Positions 33,302 to 41,704 of a stretch of 64,000 nucleotides of DNA are shown here, piece by piece. The DNA is from DASQMT01 sp963827335 (lineage in GTDB: Bacteria > Actinomycetota > Thermoleophilia > Solirubrobacterales > Solirubrobacteraceae): contig CAWHAP010000010.1 of NCBI GenBank assembly GCA_963827335.1, positions 248,001 through 312,000 on the forward strand, written 5' to 3'. The notes under the pieces were generated by a model that worked only from the letters and a program-made list of their open reading frames with translations, ran no database searches and had not been told where the DNA came from. The first letter of the stretch is position 1. Each line of letters begins with the position of its first letter. The translations under genes were made by a program, and so were the position numbers.

Positions 33302-35407
33302 GTGGCCGCGCCGCCGTTCGCCTTCGCCTCGTCCGACCCGCTGGGGGAGGACGACCTGCGCGTCGCCCGCTGGCCGCGCCCGTCCCAGCTCGCCGTCGCG
33401 CTCGAGCTGACGCCCGCGCCTGCCGCGAAGGGCGCCGAGCGGCTCGGGCTCCTGACCGTCGGCGACCTGCTCGAGCACCTGCCCCGCGACCGCTCCGAGG
33501 CGCGCACGATCGCCGAGCTCGACGCCGACGAGGTCGCCACCGTCGCCGTCGAGGTGCGCTCGATCACGTCGCGGCCGGTGCGCCGGCGCGGCATGAAGCC
33601 GCTCGTGGAGGCGACCGTCGCCGACCAGACCGGGATCATGAAGGCGACGTTCTTCAACCAGCCGTGGCTCGAGCGCCGCTACCGGCCGGGCACGCGGCTG
33701 ATGCTCCAGGGCAAGTACCAGGGGCGCAACCGGTTCCGCGTGCAGTTCCATGCCGAGACCGCCGAGCAGGTCGGCGCGGGGGGCGACATCGCGACCTACC
33801 CGGCGACCGACGGGCTGTCGACGACGCAGATCGCCGCGCTGGTGCGGACGCACCGCGACGCCCTGCGCGACGTCGTCGAGCCGCTGCCGGCGCGCATGCG
33901 CGCCGCAGGCCGCCTGCCCGACCGCGCCGGCGCGCTGGGGGCGGCGCACTTCGGCGATCAGGAGGCCGGGCGGCAGCGGCTCGCGTTCGAGGAGCTGCTG
34001 CTCGTGCAGATCGCGCTGCTGCGGCGGCGCGCGCGCCGGCGCGAGGCGGCCCGCGCCGAGGCGCTCGCCGAGCCGCCCGCGCTGACGGCGCGCTGGCTCG
34101 CCGAGTCGCTGCCGTTCACGCCGACCGAGGACCAGGCGCGGGCGATGGCCGCCGTCGACCGCGACCTCGCCGCCGGGCGCCCGATGCAGCGGCTGCTGAT
34201 GGGCGAGGTCGGCTCCGGCAAGACCGTGGTGGCGCTCTACGCGATGCTGCGCGCGGTCGAGCACGGCGCGCAGGCGGCGCTGATGGCGCCGACCGAGACG
34301 CTGGCCGAGCAGCACTTCGCGACGCTGCAGAAGCTGATGCCCGGGGAGCTGCTGCAGGCCGCCCTGCTGACCGGCTCGACCGCGGCGAGCCGCCGGGCCG
34401 ACCTCCTCGGCAAGCTCGCGAGCGGCGAGCTGAAGCTGCTCGTCGGGACCCACGCGCTGATCGAGGGCACGGTCGAGTTCGACCGCCTCGGCGTCGCCGT
34501 GGTCGACGAGCAGCACCGCTTCGGCGTCAACCAGCGCCGCGCGCTCGACCGCAAGGCGCCGGAGGGGCTCGCCCCGCACGTGCTGCACATGACGGCCACG
34601 CCGATCCCGCGGACGCTCGCCCTGACCGCCTACGGCGATCTCGACGTGACCGTCCTGCGCCACCTGCCGGCGGGCCGGCGTCCGGTCGAGACGCATGTCG
34701 CGTCGACGGAGCGCGAGCGCGAGCGCGCGTACGAGCGGATCCGCGAGGAGCTCGCCGCCGGCCGCCAGGCGTTCGTGGTCTGCCCGCTCGTCGAGGAGTC
34801 CGAGGCGCTCCAGGCGCGCGCCGCGACCGCGGAGTACGAGCGGCTGCGGACGACCGAGCTCGCGGACTTCCGCGTCGTCCTGCTCCACGGGCAGATGAAG
34901 GCGCGCGAGAAGGGGGAGGCGATGGCCGCGTTCGCGGCGGGCGGGGCGGACGTGCTCGTCGCCACGACGGTGATCGAGGTCGGGATCGACGTCCCGAACG
35001 CGTCGGTCATGCTCGTCGAGGGCGCCGAGCGCTACGGCATCTCGCAGCTGCACCAGCTGCGCGGCCGGATCGGGCGCGGCGAGCACGCGTCGGTCTGCAT
35101 CCTCTTCGGGCCGAAGGAGTCGCCGCGCCTGCGCGCGCTGGCCGAGCACCGCGACGGCTTCAAGCTGGCCGAGATCGACCTCGAGCTGCGCGGGGAGGGG
35201 GAGATGCTCGGCACGCGCCAGTCGGGCCTGGCGCAGTTCCGCGTCGCCCGGCTCCCCGAGGACGCCGAGCTGCTCGACGGCGCGCGCGAGATCGGCGCCG
35301 CGCTGCTCGAGGCCGACCCCGAGCTGGCCCTGCCCGAGCACGCGCTGCTCGAGTGGGCGGTCCACGCCGCGCACGGCGCCGACGCGCTGGACCCGATCCC
35401 GGCGTGA
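33302..35407 (+). CDS. recG: ATP-dependent DNA helicase RecG
   Basis: Reverses stalled forks and unwinds branched DNA. At 701 residues it is full length: wedge domain with an OB fold (about 60-180), Walker A MGEVGSGKTVVALYAMLRA (about 300-318), DEQHRFGV, helicase motif MTATPIPRTLALTAYGDLDV, and RGRIGRGEHASVCIL, followed by the RecG C-terminal LELRGEGEMLGTRQSGLAQF. GTG 33302. The stop overlaps the rsmD start by 4 nt. Confidence 0.95.
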   Translation: MAAPPFAFASSDPLGEDDLRVARWPRPSQLAVALELTPAPAAKGAERLGLLTVGDLLEHLPRDRSEARTIAELDADEVATVAVEVRSITSRPVRRRGMKPLVEATVADQTGIMKATFFNQPWLERRYRPGTRLMLQGKYQGRNRFRVQFHAETAEQVGAGGDIATYPATDGLSTTQIAALVRTHRDALRDVVEPLPARMRAAGRLPDRAGALGAAHFGDQEAGRQRLAFEELLLVQIALLRRRARRREAARAEALAEPPALTARWLAESLPFTPTEDQARAMAAVDRDLAAGRPMQRLLMGEVGSGKTVVALYAMLRAVEHGAQAALMAPTETLAEQHFATLQKLMPGELLQAALLTGSTAASRRADLLGKLASGELKLLVGTHALIEGTVEFDRLGVAVVDEQHRFGVNQRRALDRKAPEGLAPHVLHMTATPIPRTLALTAYGDLDVTVLRHLPAGRRPVETHVASTERERERAYERIREELAAGRQAFVVCPLVEESEALQARAATAEYERLRTTELADFRVVLLHGQMKAREKGEAMAAFAAGGADVLVATTVIEVGIDVPNASVMLVEGAERYGISQLHQLRGRIGRGEHASVCILFGPKESPRLRALAEHRDGFKLAEIDLELRGEGEMLGTRQSGLAQFRVARLPEDAELLDGAREIGAALLEADPELALPEHALLEWAVHAAHGADALDPIPA

Positions 35408-35946
35408 GCGGGGTGCGCGTGATCGCGGGCCGCTACGGCGGGCGCCGGCTGCGGGTGCCGCGCGGCGACGCGACACGGCCGACCGCCGACCGGGTGCGCG
35501 AGGCGCTGTTCTCGATCCTGGCCGCCCGCGTCCGGGACGCACGCGTCCTGGACCTGTTCGCCGGCTCGGGGGCGCTGGGCTTCGAAGCGCTCTCGCGCGG
35601 CGCCCGCGCCGCCACGTTCGTGGACGCCGCGCCGGCCGCCGTGACCGCCCTGCGGACGAACCTCGCTACGCTCGGTGCGGACGGAGAGGTCGTACGGGCG
35701 GACGCCGTGCGCTGGCTGCGCGCCGCATCCGGCGGGTCGCGCCAATACGATCTCGTCTTCCTCGACCCTCCGTACCGGCGGGCGGAGGCGCTGGGGGCGG
35801 AGCTCTCGGTGGCGCTGCCCGCAGTACTGGCCGCGGATGCGCTGGTGGTCTCCGAATCCGACCGCCGCGTCCCGCTCGAGCTCACGATGCCCACCACCGA
35901 CGAACGCCGCTACGGCGACACCCTGATCCGCTTCCATGGCCCCTGA
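35404..35946 (+). CDS. rsmD: 16S rRNA (guanine(966)-N(2))-methyltransferase RsmD
   Basis: The 180-residue methyltransferase has VIAGRYGGRRLRVP at the start, RPTADRVREALFSIL, DLFAGSGALGFEALSRGA (SAM motif) and VFLDPPYRRAEAL (NPPY-type catalytic motif). GTG 35404 overlaps recG by 4 nt; coaD starts inside its last 11 nt. Confidence 0.94.
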   Translation: MSGVRVIAGRYGGRRLRVPRGDATRPTADRVREALFSILAARVRDARVLDLFAGSGALGFEALSRGARAATFVDAAPAAVTALRTNLATLGADGEVVRADAVRWLRAASGGSRQYDLVFLDPPYRRAEALGAELSVALPAVLAADALVVSESDRRVPLELTMPTTDERRYGDTLIRFHGP

Positions 35947-36442
35947 TCCCGTGAAGCCGCACATCGCGGTCTGCCCCGGCTCCTACGATCCGATCACGAT
36001 CGGGCACGTCGACGTGATCACGCGCGCCGCCGAGATCTTCGACGAGCTGATCGTCGCGGTCGTCAACGCGTCCGTGCGCAAGGACCGCGCCCTGTTCGGC
36101 GCCGAGGAGCGCGTCGGGTTCATCACGGAGGCGACGGCCCACATCCCCAACGTCCGCGTCGACACGTTCGACGTCCTGATCGTGGAGTACGCGCGCCGCG
36201 TCGGGGCCACGGCGATCGTCAAGGGACTGCGCGCGATCTCCGACTTCGAGTACGAGCTGGAGATGAACCAGCTCAACCGCCATCTGGCCGACGACATCGA
36301 ATCCGTCTACCTCATGGCGTCGCCGCAGTACAGTTTCCTGTCCTCAAGCGGAGTCAAGGAGATCGCCACCTTCGGCGGCGACGTCTCGGATCTCGTCCCC
36401 GACGGGGTCGCGCGGCGTTTGAAGGAAGCGCTCGCCCGCTGA
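35936..36442 (+). CDS. coaD: Phosphopantetheine adenylyltransferase
   Basis: Makes dephospho-CoA, the penultimate step of CoA synthesis. The 168 residues hold PGSYDPITIGHVDVI (TxGH nucleotide site), FGAEERVGFI, VKGLRAISDFEYELEMNQLN and SSSGVKEIA (ISSS-like motif). ATG 35936 overlaps rsmD; the alternative GTG 35951 would shorten the N-terminus by five residues. A small gap leads to the coiled-coil gene. Confidence 0.95.
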   Translation: MAPDPVKPHIAVCPGSYDPITIGHVDVITRAAEIFDELIVAVVNASVRKDRALFGAEERVGFITEATAHIPNVRVDTFDVLIVEYARRVGATAIVKGLRAISDFEYELEMNQLNRHLADDIESVYLMASPQYSFLSSSGVKEIATFGGDVSDLVPDGVARRLKEALAR

Positions 36443-36464
36443 CGAACTACGCGCCAGGAGCCCC

Positions 36465-36929
36465 ATGGACGTCCTCGTTCTCATAGACAAGCTCGACGAT
36501 CTCGTCCACAACGCCAAGGGCGTCCCGATGACGGACCAGGTGCGTGTGGACAAGGAGGAGATCTACGACATCCTCGATCAGATGCGCGCCACGATCCCCG
36601 AGGAGATCAAGCAGGCGCGCTGGATCGTCAAGGAGCGTCAGGAGATGCTCGCCGAGGCCAAGCGCGAGGCCGAGCGGATCGTGAAGGAGGCGCGCGAGCG
36701 CCAGGCCCAGCTCGTGTCCGAGCAGGAGGTCACCAAGCAGGCCGAGCGCGCGGCCGAGGACATCATCGAGGACGCCCGCGCCCGCGAGCGGGAGATCCGG
36801 CTCGGCGCGGAGGACTACGCCGACGAGATCCTCAACACGCTCGAGGTCAACCTCTCGAAGTTCATCGCCGCCGTCCAGCGGGGCCGGGAGCGGCTCCAGG
36901 GCAAGGACGAGCCGGCCGAGGTCTCATAG
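36465..36929 (+). CDS. SepIVA/DivIVA-like coiled-coil protein
   Basis: The 154-residue protein starts MDVLVLIDKLDDLVHNAKGV and is then nearly all charged helix (WIVKERQEMLAEAKREAERI and similar heptads) to the end. Length, composition and position between coaD and the yceD/rpmF region match Rv2927c-type SepIVA, a DivIVA-domain septation protein of actinobacteria. The mycobacterial protein is longer; this is a short version. It likely sits at the membrane near septum or wall-growth sites. Confidence 0.75.
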   Translation: MDVLVLIDKLDDLVHNAKGVPMTDQVRVDKEEIYDILDQMRATIPEEIKQARWIVKERQEMLAEAKREAERIVKEARERQAQLVSEQEVTKQAERAAEDIIEDARAREREIRLGAEDYADEILNTLEVNLSKFIAAVQRGRERLQGKDEPAEVS

Positions 36930-36946
36930 CGCGGAGGAGAGTGGTT

Positions 36947-36972
36947 GCCGGCCGCCCCCCCGGACGGCCGGC
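36947..36972 (+). terminator. Hairpin after the SepIVA-like gene
   Basis: GCCGGCCG (36947-36954) pairs perfectly with CGGCCGGC (36965-36972) around a C-rich 10-nt loop, 17 nt after the stop. No T-run. Confidence 0.5.
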
Positions 36973-37002
36973 ACCTCACACAACGCGCCGCAAATGCGAA
37001 AA

Positions 37003-37019
37003 TTGTCGGCTCTCGACAA
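37003..37019. promoter_or_regulatory. Inverted repeat TTGTC-N7-GACAA upstream of the ABC exporter
   Basis: TTGTC GGCTCTC GACAA is a perfect dyad (inner G/C pair also matches). A TACCTT -10-like box lies at 37047-37052 before ATG 37075, placing the dyad near the -35 region. A related site with the same spacing lies at the araC-like gene start (54366-54382). Confidence 0.35.
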
Positions 37020-37074
37020 AAGGCGGATCTCCAGCAGGGCCGGCCGTACCTTCGTCCACGCGCGGGTCGTCTAG

Positions 37075-37974
37075 ATGCTCGAGCTGGCCGGGCTGACGCG
37101 CCGCTACGGCGACGTCGTCGCCCTCGACGACCTGAGCTTCTCGGTGGCGCCGGGCCGGACGCTCGGCTTCGTCGGCCCCAACGGCGCCGGGAAGACCACG
37201 GCGATGCGGATCGTGCTCGGCGTGCTCGCTCCGGACGCGGGCACGGTGCGCTGGAACGGGGCGGAGGTCGACGGCCCGATGCGCGCCCGCTTCGGCTACA
37301 TGCCGGAGGAGCGGGGCCTGTACCCGAAGATGCGCGTCCGCGACCAGCTCGTGTACTTCGCGCGCCTGCACGCGCTCAGCGCGACGGCGGCCGGGGACGC
37401 CGCGGACCGCTGGATCGAGCGGCTCGGCCTCGGCCCGCGGGCCGGCGACCGCGTCGAGACGCTGTCGCTCGGCAACCAGCAGCGCGTCCAGCTCGGCGTG
37501 GCGCTCGTCCACGACCCGGAGGTGCTCGTGCTCGACGAGCCGTTCTCCGGCCTGGACCCGATCGGGGTGGACGTGATGAGCGGCGTGCTGCGCGAGCGCG
37601 CCGCCGCCGGCGTGCCCGTGGTCTTCTCCTCGCACCAGCTCGAGCTCGTCGAGCGGCTGTGCGACGACGTCGCGATCATCAAGGACGGCCGGCTCGTGAC
37701 CTCCGGCGCCGTCGACGCGCTGCGCGAGCGCGGCCGCGAGGAGGCCGAGCAGGTCCGCGTGCGGGTGGAGGGCGACGGCGACGGCGCCTGGGTCGCCGGG
37801 GTTCCCGGCGCCGAGGTCGCCGAGACCGGTCCGCGCGGGGTGCTGGTGCGGCTGCATGGCGAGGCGGGTCCCGACGCGGTGCTCGACGCCGCGCGGCGCG
37901 CCGGGACCGTCACCCACTTCAGCCTCGAGCGCCCGACGCTCGCCGACCTCTTCCGCCAGGTGGTGGCGGCGTGA
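37075..37974 (+). CDS. ABC transporter ATP-binding protein, NatA-type
   Basis: The 299-residue ATPase has Walker A GPNGAGKTTAMRIVLG (about residues 34-49), RFGYMPEERGLYPKM, signature LSLGNQQRVQLG (a variant of LSGGQ), Walker B VLVLDEPFSGLDPI (about 145-158) and a switch His in SSHQLE. A C-terminal domain of about 70 residues follows. It overlaps its permease by 4 nt. Related to NatA sodium and drug exporters; substrate unknown. Confidence 0.9.
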   Translation: MLELAGLTRRYGDVVALDDLSFSVAPGRTLGFVGPNGAGKTTAMRIVLGVLAPDAGTVRWNGAEVDGPMRARFGYMPEERGLYPKMRVRDQLVYFARLHALSATAAGDAADRWIERLGLGPRAGDRVETLSLGNQQRVQLGVALVHDPEVLVLDEPFSGLDPIGVDVMSGVLRERAAAGVPVVFSSHQLELVERLCDDVAIIKDGRLVTSGAVDALRERGREEAEQVRVRVEGDGDGAWVAGVPGAEVAETGPRGVLVRLHGEAGPDAVLDAARRAGTVTHFSLERPTLADLFRQVVAA

Positions 37975-39122
37975 CCGCGCGCGATGCCGTCACGCTGGTC
38001 GCCCGGCGCGAGATCTCCCAGCGCGTGCGCGAGCGGAGCTTCCTCCTGGGCACGCTGTTGTCGCTGGCGATCATCGTGCTCGTCGTCGTGCTGCCGAGCG
38101 CGCTCGGGTTCGGCGGGCGCACCGAGTACGCGATCGCCGTCCAGGACCCGGCGAAGGCGCCGATCGCCCAGGCCGCGGTGGCGGGCGCGGACGCCTTCGA
38201 CGCCGACGTGAAGGTCGAGGACGGCGCGGCGCTGGCCGACGTCGACGCCGTGCTCACCCGCGACGGGATCCGCGCCCAGGAGGAGCCCGACGACGAGCTG
38301 CTCAGCATCCTGCAGGCCGCCAACGCCAAGGTGGCGGGCGAGCGCGCGCTCGAGCGCGCCGGGCTGGACCGTGCGGAGGCCGACCGCGCGCTGAACCCGG
38401 CTCCGCTCGCCCTCTCCACGGTCGAGCCCGTCAACGACGACGCCGACCGCGGCGGCTTCGCGTTCTTCGCCGTCCTGCTGCTCTACGGCCAGCTGATCGG
38501 GATCGGCATCTTCGTGGCCATGGGCGTGGTGGAGGAGAAGAGCTCGCGCGTGGTCGAGCTGCTGCTCTCCACGCTCAAGCCGGCCCACCTGCTGGCGGGG
38601 AAGGTGATCGGGCTGGGGCTGCTCGGGCTCGGGCAGCTGTTCGTGCTCGCCGTGCTCGGGCTGGTCGCGGCCGCCGCGTCGGGGGCGGTGGAGGTGGACG
38701 CCGACCTGGTCACGGCCGTCGGGCTCGCGCTCGGCTGGTTCGTCGTCGGCTACGCGTTCTACGGCGCGGCGTTCGCGTGCGCGGCCTCGCTCGTGTCGCG
38801 CCAGGAGGACCTCCAGTCCGTGCTCACGCCGCTGCAGATGGTGCTGCTGGTCGGCTTCTTCCTGTCCTTCGCGGTCAACAGCGATCCGGACGGCACGCTG
38901 GCCGTGGTGTCGTCGTTCCTGCCGCCCGTGGCGCCGATGATCATGCCCGCGCGCATCGCGGTGGGGGAGGCGAGCGCGACGGAGATCGTCGGCGCCTTCG
39001 CGGTCACGCTGGCCGCCGCGGCGATCCTCATCCCGCTCGCGGCGCGGATCTACTCGGGCGCGGTGCTGCGCACGGGCGCTGCCGTGAAGCTGCGCCAGGC
39101 CTGGGCCGCCGCGCGCGGCTGA
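37971..39122 (+). CDS. ABC-2 family permease, NatB-type
   Basis: The 383-residue protein has one helix at about 22-43, a long extracytoplasmic region (about 45-155) and a C-terminal block of five or six helices starting at about 160 with MGVVEEKSSRVVELLLSTLK, the hallmark of NatB/ABC-2 permeases. GTG 37971 overlaps the ATPase stop. It forms an exporter with the preceding gene. Confidence 0.88.
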   Translation: MTARDAVTLVARREISQRVRERSFLLGTLLSLAIIVLVVVLPSALGFGGRTEYAIAVQDPAKAPIAQAAVAGADAFDADVKVEDGAALADVDAVLTRDGIRAQEEPDDELLSILQAANAKVAGERALERAGLDRAEADRALNPAPLALSTVEPVNDDADRGGFAFFAVLLLYGQLIGIGIFVAMGVVEEKSSRVVELLLSTLKPAHLLAGKVIGLGLLGLGQLFVLAVLGLVAAAASGAVEVDADLVTAVGLALGWFVVGYAFYGAAFACAASLVSRQEDLQSVLTPLQMVLLVGFFLSFAVNSDPDGTLAVVSSFLPPVAPMIMPARIAVGEASATEIVGAFAVTLAAAAILIPLAARIYSGAVLRTGAAVKLRQAWAAARG

Positions 39123-39156
39123 CGGCGGCATCGAGGGGTCGGGGTCGCGTGCCGTG

Positions 39157-39498
39157 GTGCGCGAGCGGCGGCCTCGGCGTACGTCAACGGCGGCAATGAG
39201 GAGGCGGGTCTGGGGGCGGGCGGCGTTGCGTCGTGCGCGAGCGGCGGCCCCGGGCGTACGTCAACGGCGGCAATGAGGAGGCGGGTCCGGTGGCGGCCGG
39301 TGATCCGGCGGATCCGCTCGTGTGCTCAACGTCGTACGCGCTCGGTCTGAGCGGCGGCGTACGACGTTGAGGGTGCTATAGGCACCAAACGTCGTACGGG
39401 GCGCGGTCTGAGCGGAGGCGTACGACGTTGGGGACACCGCCAACCGGACCCGTCCCCTCGATGCCGCCGTTGACCTTCGCCGGGGCCGCCGCTCGCGC
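39157..39498. repeat. Repeat/palindrome island: two 55-bp direct repeats, one inverted copy, two large palindromes
   Basis: This fills most of the gene-free 39123-39549 stretch. Direct copies lie at 39157-39210 and 39233-39287 (one gap, few mismatches), and a diverged inverted copy at 39447-39498. Between them are two palindromes: CTCAACGTCGTACGC (39325-39339) with its perfect complement at 39357-39371, and AACGTCGTACG (39388-39398) with its complement at 39419-39429. Both enclose a CGGTCTGAGCGG-like loop. A small GGTGC-TATAG-GCACC hairpin (39372-39386) joins them. No transposase is nearby. Confidence 0.85.
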
Positions 39499-39549
39499 CG
39501 GCGGACGACGACCGCCATCGACCCGTCCACCGATGCCCGCCGGCGGGCG

Positions 39550-40869
39550 CTAGTCCACGACGAGGCGGCCCTGGGGCGGCGTGGCGTCGCCCGTGCCGGC
39601 CACGACGAGCGCGTCGACCTGCGCGAGATGGCCGCGGACGCGCTCGGCCATGTCGTCGAGGATCCGGCGCGCGGCCTCGATCCCGCCGCTGGCGCTCGTG
39701 AGCTGCGTCTTGATCCGCCGCACGTCGTCCATCGCGGCGAGCGCGCGCTCGACCTCCGTGCGCAGCGCGCCGAAGTCGAGCGTCTCGGCGTCGGCCGAGA
39801 CCATCAGCGTGCGGGCGCGGGCCAGCGCGTAGGCGACCTCGAGCCCGAGCCGGCCGCCGTCGTCGGGGTCGAAGACGACGAACAGCTTGTCGCCGTTGAC
39901 CTCGCGCAGCTGGGCGCCGTGGCCGGGCAGCAGGTCGTCGGAGGGGACGACCCACACGGCGTAGTCGGCGTCGCGCTGCTCCATCGCCGCGTCCAGCTCG
40001 GCGACCGCCTTGTTCTTCGGCACGTAGGCGTTCTTGGCCTCGAAGACGATCCGGGCCCGCGCCGGGCCCTCGCAGCCGTCCACGCCGACCACGACGTCGC
40101 CCTTGCGGCCGCCGCCGCCCGGCAGGTCGCCGACGGCGTCGGCATCGTCGCCGCGCGCGCGGGCGATCGCCTCCACGGCCTCGAAGACCGCCTCCTCGTA
40201 CGGGCGCCCCTTGGCGGTCGAGCGCGCGTGCTCGGCCGCGACCTCCTGGGCCTTCTCGCGCTCGGCCTGCAGCTTGGCGACCTCGCCGCGCAGCGCGGTG
40301 ATCTGCTCGTTCAGCGCCTTCAGGTTCGTGTCCTGCTGCTCGGCCGCCCGGCGCATCGCGGCCATCGTGCCGGCCTTGAAGTCGGCGAGCGGGTTGTGGG
40401 CGTCGGCCGAGGAGAACTGCTTGAGCAGGTCCTCCCGCATGCGCGCCGACTGCTCGGCCATCACCGTGCGCAGCTGGTGCTGCACCGCGACGGCGGACTC
40501 GGCGCCGAACAGGCGCTCGAGCTCCTTGGCCAGGTGGCCGTTCTCCGGGCCGAACACGTCGTCGACGTGCTTGCCGAGCACCTCGGCCACCGTGCGGGCC
40601 TTCTCCGTGAACGCCGTCTCGACCTCGCGGGAGACCTTCTCGAACTCCGTCCGCACGAAGTCGGCGTTGACCTCGGCCTGCTCGCGCGACAGCACGCGGG
40701 CGCCGATCTCGATCGCGTCGACGAGCAGCTCGGCCGGGTCGCCGCCCGCATCGGCGCGCTCGCGCACGAGCTCGACGGCGACGCGGTCGCGCACGGCGAG
40801 CGCGTCGGCGACGACGACGTCGCCCAGGACGGCGACGCGGGGGCTGCGAAGGGGCGTGGCGGCTTCCAT
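39550..40869 (-). CDS. Coiled-coil protein with C-terminal PD-(D/E)xK nuclease-like domain
   Basis: The 439-residue protein has a long charged helical region (about residues 75-210) and then KGRPYEEAVFEAVEAIA, RKGDVVVGVDG and ARIVFEAKNAYVPKNKAV. The E...D...ExK arrangement with a GxY/E start is that of restriction-like nucleases, and the layout resembles the DUF2130 family of coiled-coil plus nuclease proteins. ATG 40869 is chosen; an ATG at 40920 is in frame and has GGAGGGG upstream but would overlap acyP by 11 nt. The function is unknown; DNA or RNA cleavage is inferred only from the motif. Confidence 0.65.
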   Translation of the reverse strand: MEAATPLRSPRVAVLGDVVVADALAVRDRVAVELVRERADAGGDPAELLVDAIEIGARVLSREQAEVNADFVRTEFEKVSREVETAFTEKARTVAEVLGKHVDDVFGPENGHLAKELERLFGAESAVAVQHQLRTVMAEQSARMREDLLKQFSSADAHNPLADFKAGTMAAMRRAAEQQDTNLKALNEQITALRGEVAKLQAEREKAQEVAAEHARSTAKGRPYEEAVFEAVEAIARARGDDADAVGDLPGGGGRKGDVVVGVDGCEGPARARIVFEAKNAYVPKNKAVAELDAAMEQRDADYAVWVVPSDDLLPGHGAQLREVNGDKLFVVFDPDDGGRLGLEVAYALARARTLMVSADAETLDFGALRTEVERALAAMDDVRRIKTQLTSASGGIEAARRILDDMAERVRGHLAQVDALVVAGTGDATPPQGRLVVD

Positions 40870-40909
40870 GGCGACCCCGCACCGTACGCCCGGCGCCCGA
40901 CGGAACCGC

Positions 40910-41179
40910 TCAGCCGACATCGAAGCCCGTCAGCCCCTCCGGCTCCTCGTCGGCCACGTCGAGCCGCTCGACCTGCGCGTGGCCCGGGCCGTCGCGGCAG
41001 ACCGCCAGCAGCCGCCCGACCGCGTCCGCCTCGCCCTCGAAGACCGCCTCGACGGTCCCGTCGTCGCGGTTCGCCGCCCAGCCCGCCACGCCGGCGCGCT
41101 CCGCCGCGCGCCGCACGGAGTCGCGGAAGAAGACCCCCTGCACCCGCCCGTGGGCGCGCACCCGCTTGCGCACGGTCAT
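40910..41179 (-). CDS. acyP: Acylphosphatase
   Basis: An 89-residue small enzyme hydrolysing carboxyl-phosphate bonds. The signature HGRVQGVFFRDSVRRAAERA carries the catalytic Arg, and VAGWAANRDDGTVEAVFEG the catalytic Asn. ATG 41179 follows a TACGGT box that overlaps the promoter of the macro-domain gene. Confidence 0.93.
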   Translation of the reverse strand: MTVRKRVRAHGRVQGVFFRDSVRRAAERAGVAGWAANRDDGTVEAVFEGEADAVGRLLAVCRDGPGHAQVERLDVADEEPEGLTGFDVG

Positions 41180-41185
41180 GGTGGG

Positions 41186-41192
41186 TACCGTA
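41186..41192. promoter_or_regulatory. Overlapping divergent -10 boxes of acyP and the macro-domain gene
   Basis: Plus TACCGT (41186-41191) is 6 nt from ATG 41198; minus TACGGT (41192-41187) is 7 nt from ATG 41179. The two boxes share five positions in an 18-nt intergenic gap. Confidence 0.5.
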
Positions 41193-41197
41193 GACCG

Positions 41198-41704
41198 ATG
41201 GCCGCGATCGAGGCGCTCGACGCCGACATCACCACGCTCGAGGTGGACGCGATCGCCAACGCCGCGAACACGGAGCTGCGGCACGGCGGCGGCGTCGCGG
41301 CGGCGATCGCGCGGGCCGGCGGGCCGGCGGTCGACGAGGCGTCGCGCGCCGCGGCGCCGCTCGGCCTCGGCGAGGCGGTCGAGACGACCGCGGGCGAGAT
41401 GCCGTCGCGCTGGGTCATCCACGCCGCGACGATGGAGCTGGGCGGGCCGACGTCGGCCGACATCATCCGCCGCTCGACGGCCTCGACGCTCGCGCGGGCC
41501 GACGCGCTCGGCGCCCGCAGCCTCGCGCTGGTGGCCTTCGGGACCGGCGTCGGCGGGTTCCCGCTCGACGAGGCCGCGCGGATCGAGGTCGAGGAGGTCC
41601 GCCGGCACCTCGCGGACGGCTCGGGGCTCGAGCGGGTCGTCTTCGCCGTCCACGGGGAGCGGGCGCGCGCGGCGTTCCAGGCCGCGATCGACGCGACCGG
41701 ATGA
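41198..41704 (+). CDS. Macro-domain (ADP-ribose-binding) protein
   Basis: The 168-residue macro domain has DAIANAANTELRHGGGVAAA (about residues 17-36), the NAAN...GGGV ADP-ribose site of the MacroD/YmdB class, and VAFGTGVGGFPLDEAARI near residues 115-132 for the diphosphate loop. It may remove ADP-ribose from proteins or hydrolyse O-acetyl-ADP-ribose. It overlaps the next gene by 4 nt (ATGA), so the two are translated together. Confidence 0.9.
   Translation: MAAIEALDADITTLEVDAIANAANTELRHGGGVAAAIARAGGPAVDEASRAAAPLGLGEAVETTAGEMPSRWVIHAATMELGGPTSADIIRRSTASTLARADALGARSLALVAFGTGVGGFPLDEAARIEVEEVRRHLADGSGLERVVFAVHGERARAAFQAAIDATG

Noticed and set aside
39157..39498. CRISPR array or insertion sequence at the repeat island
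   Set aside because: Only two direct copies, no regular spacers, no cas or transposase gene, and the inverted copy is diverged.
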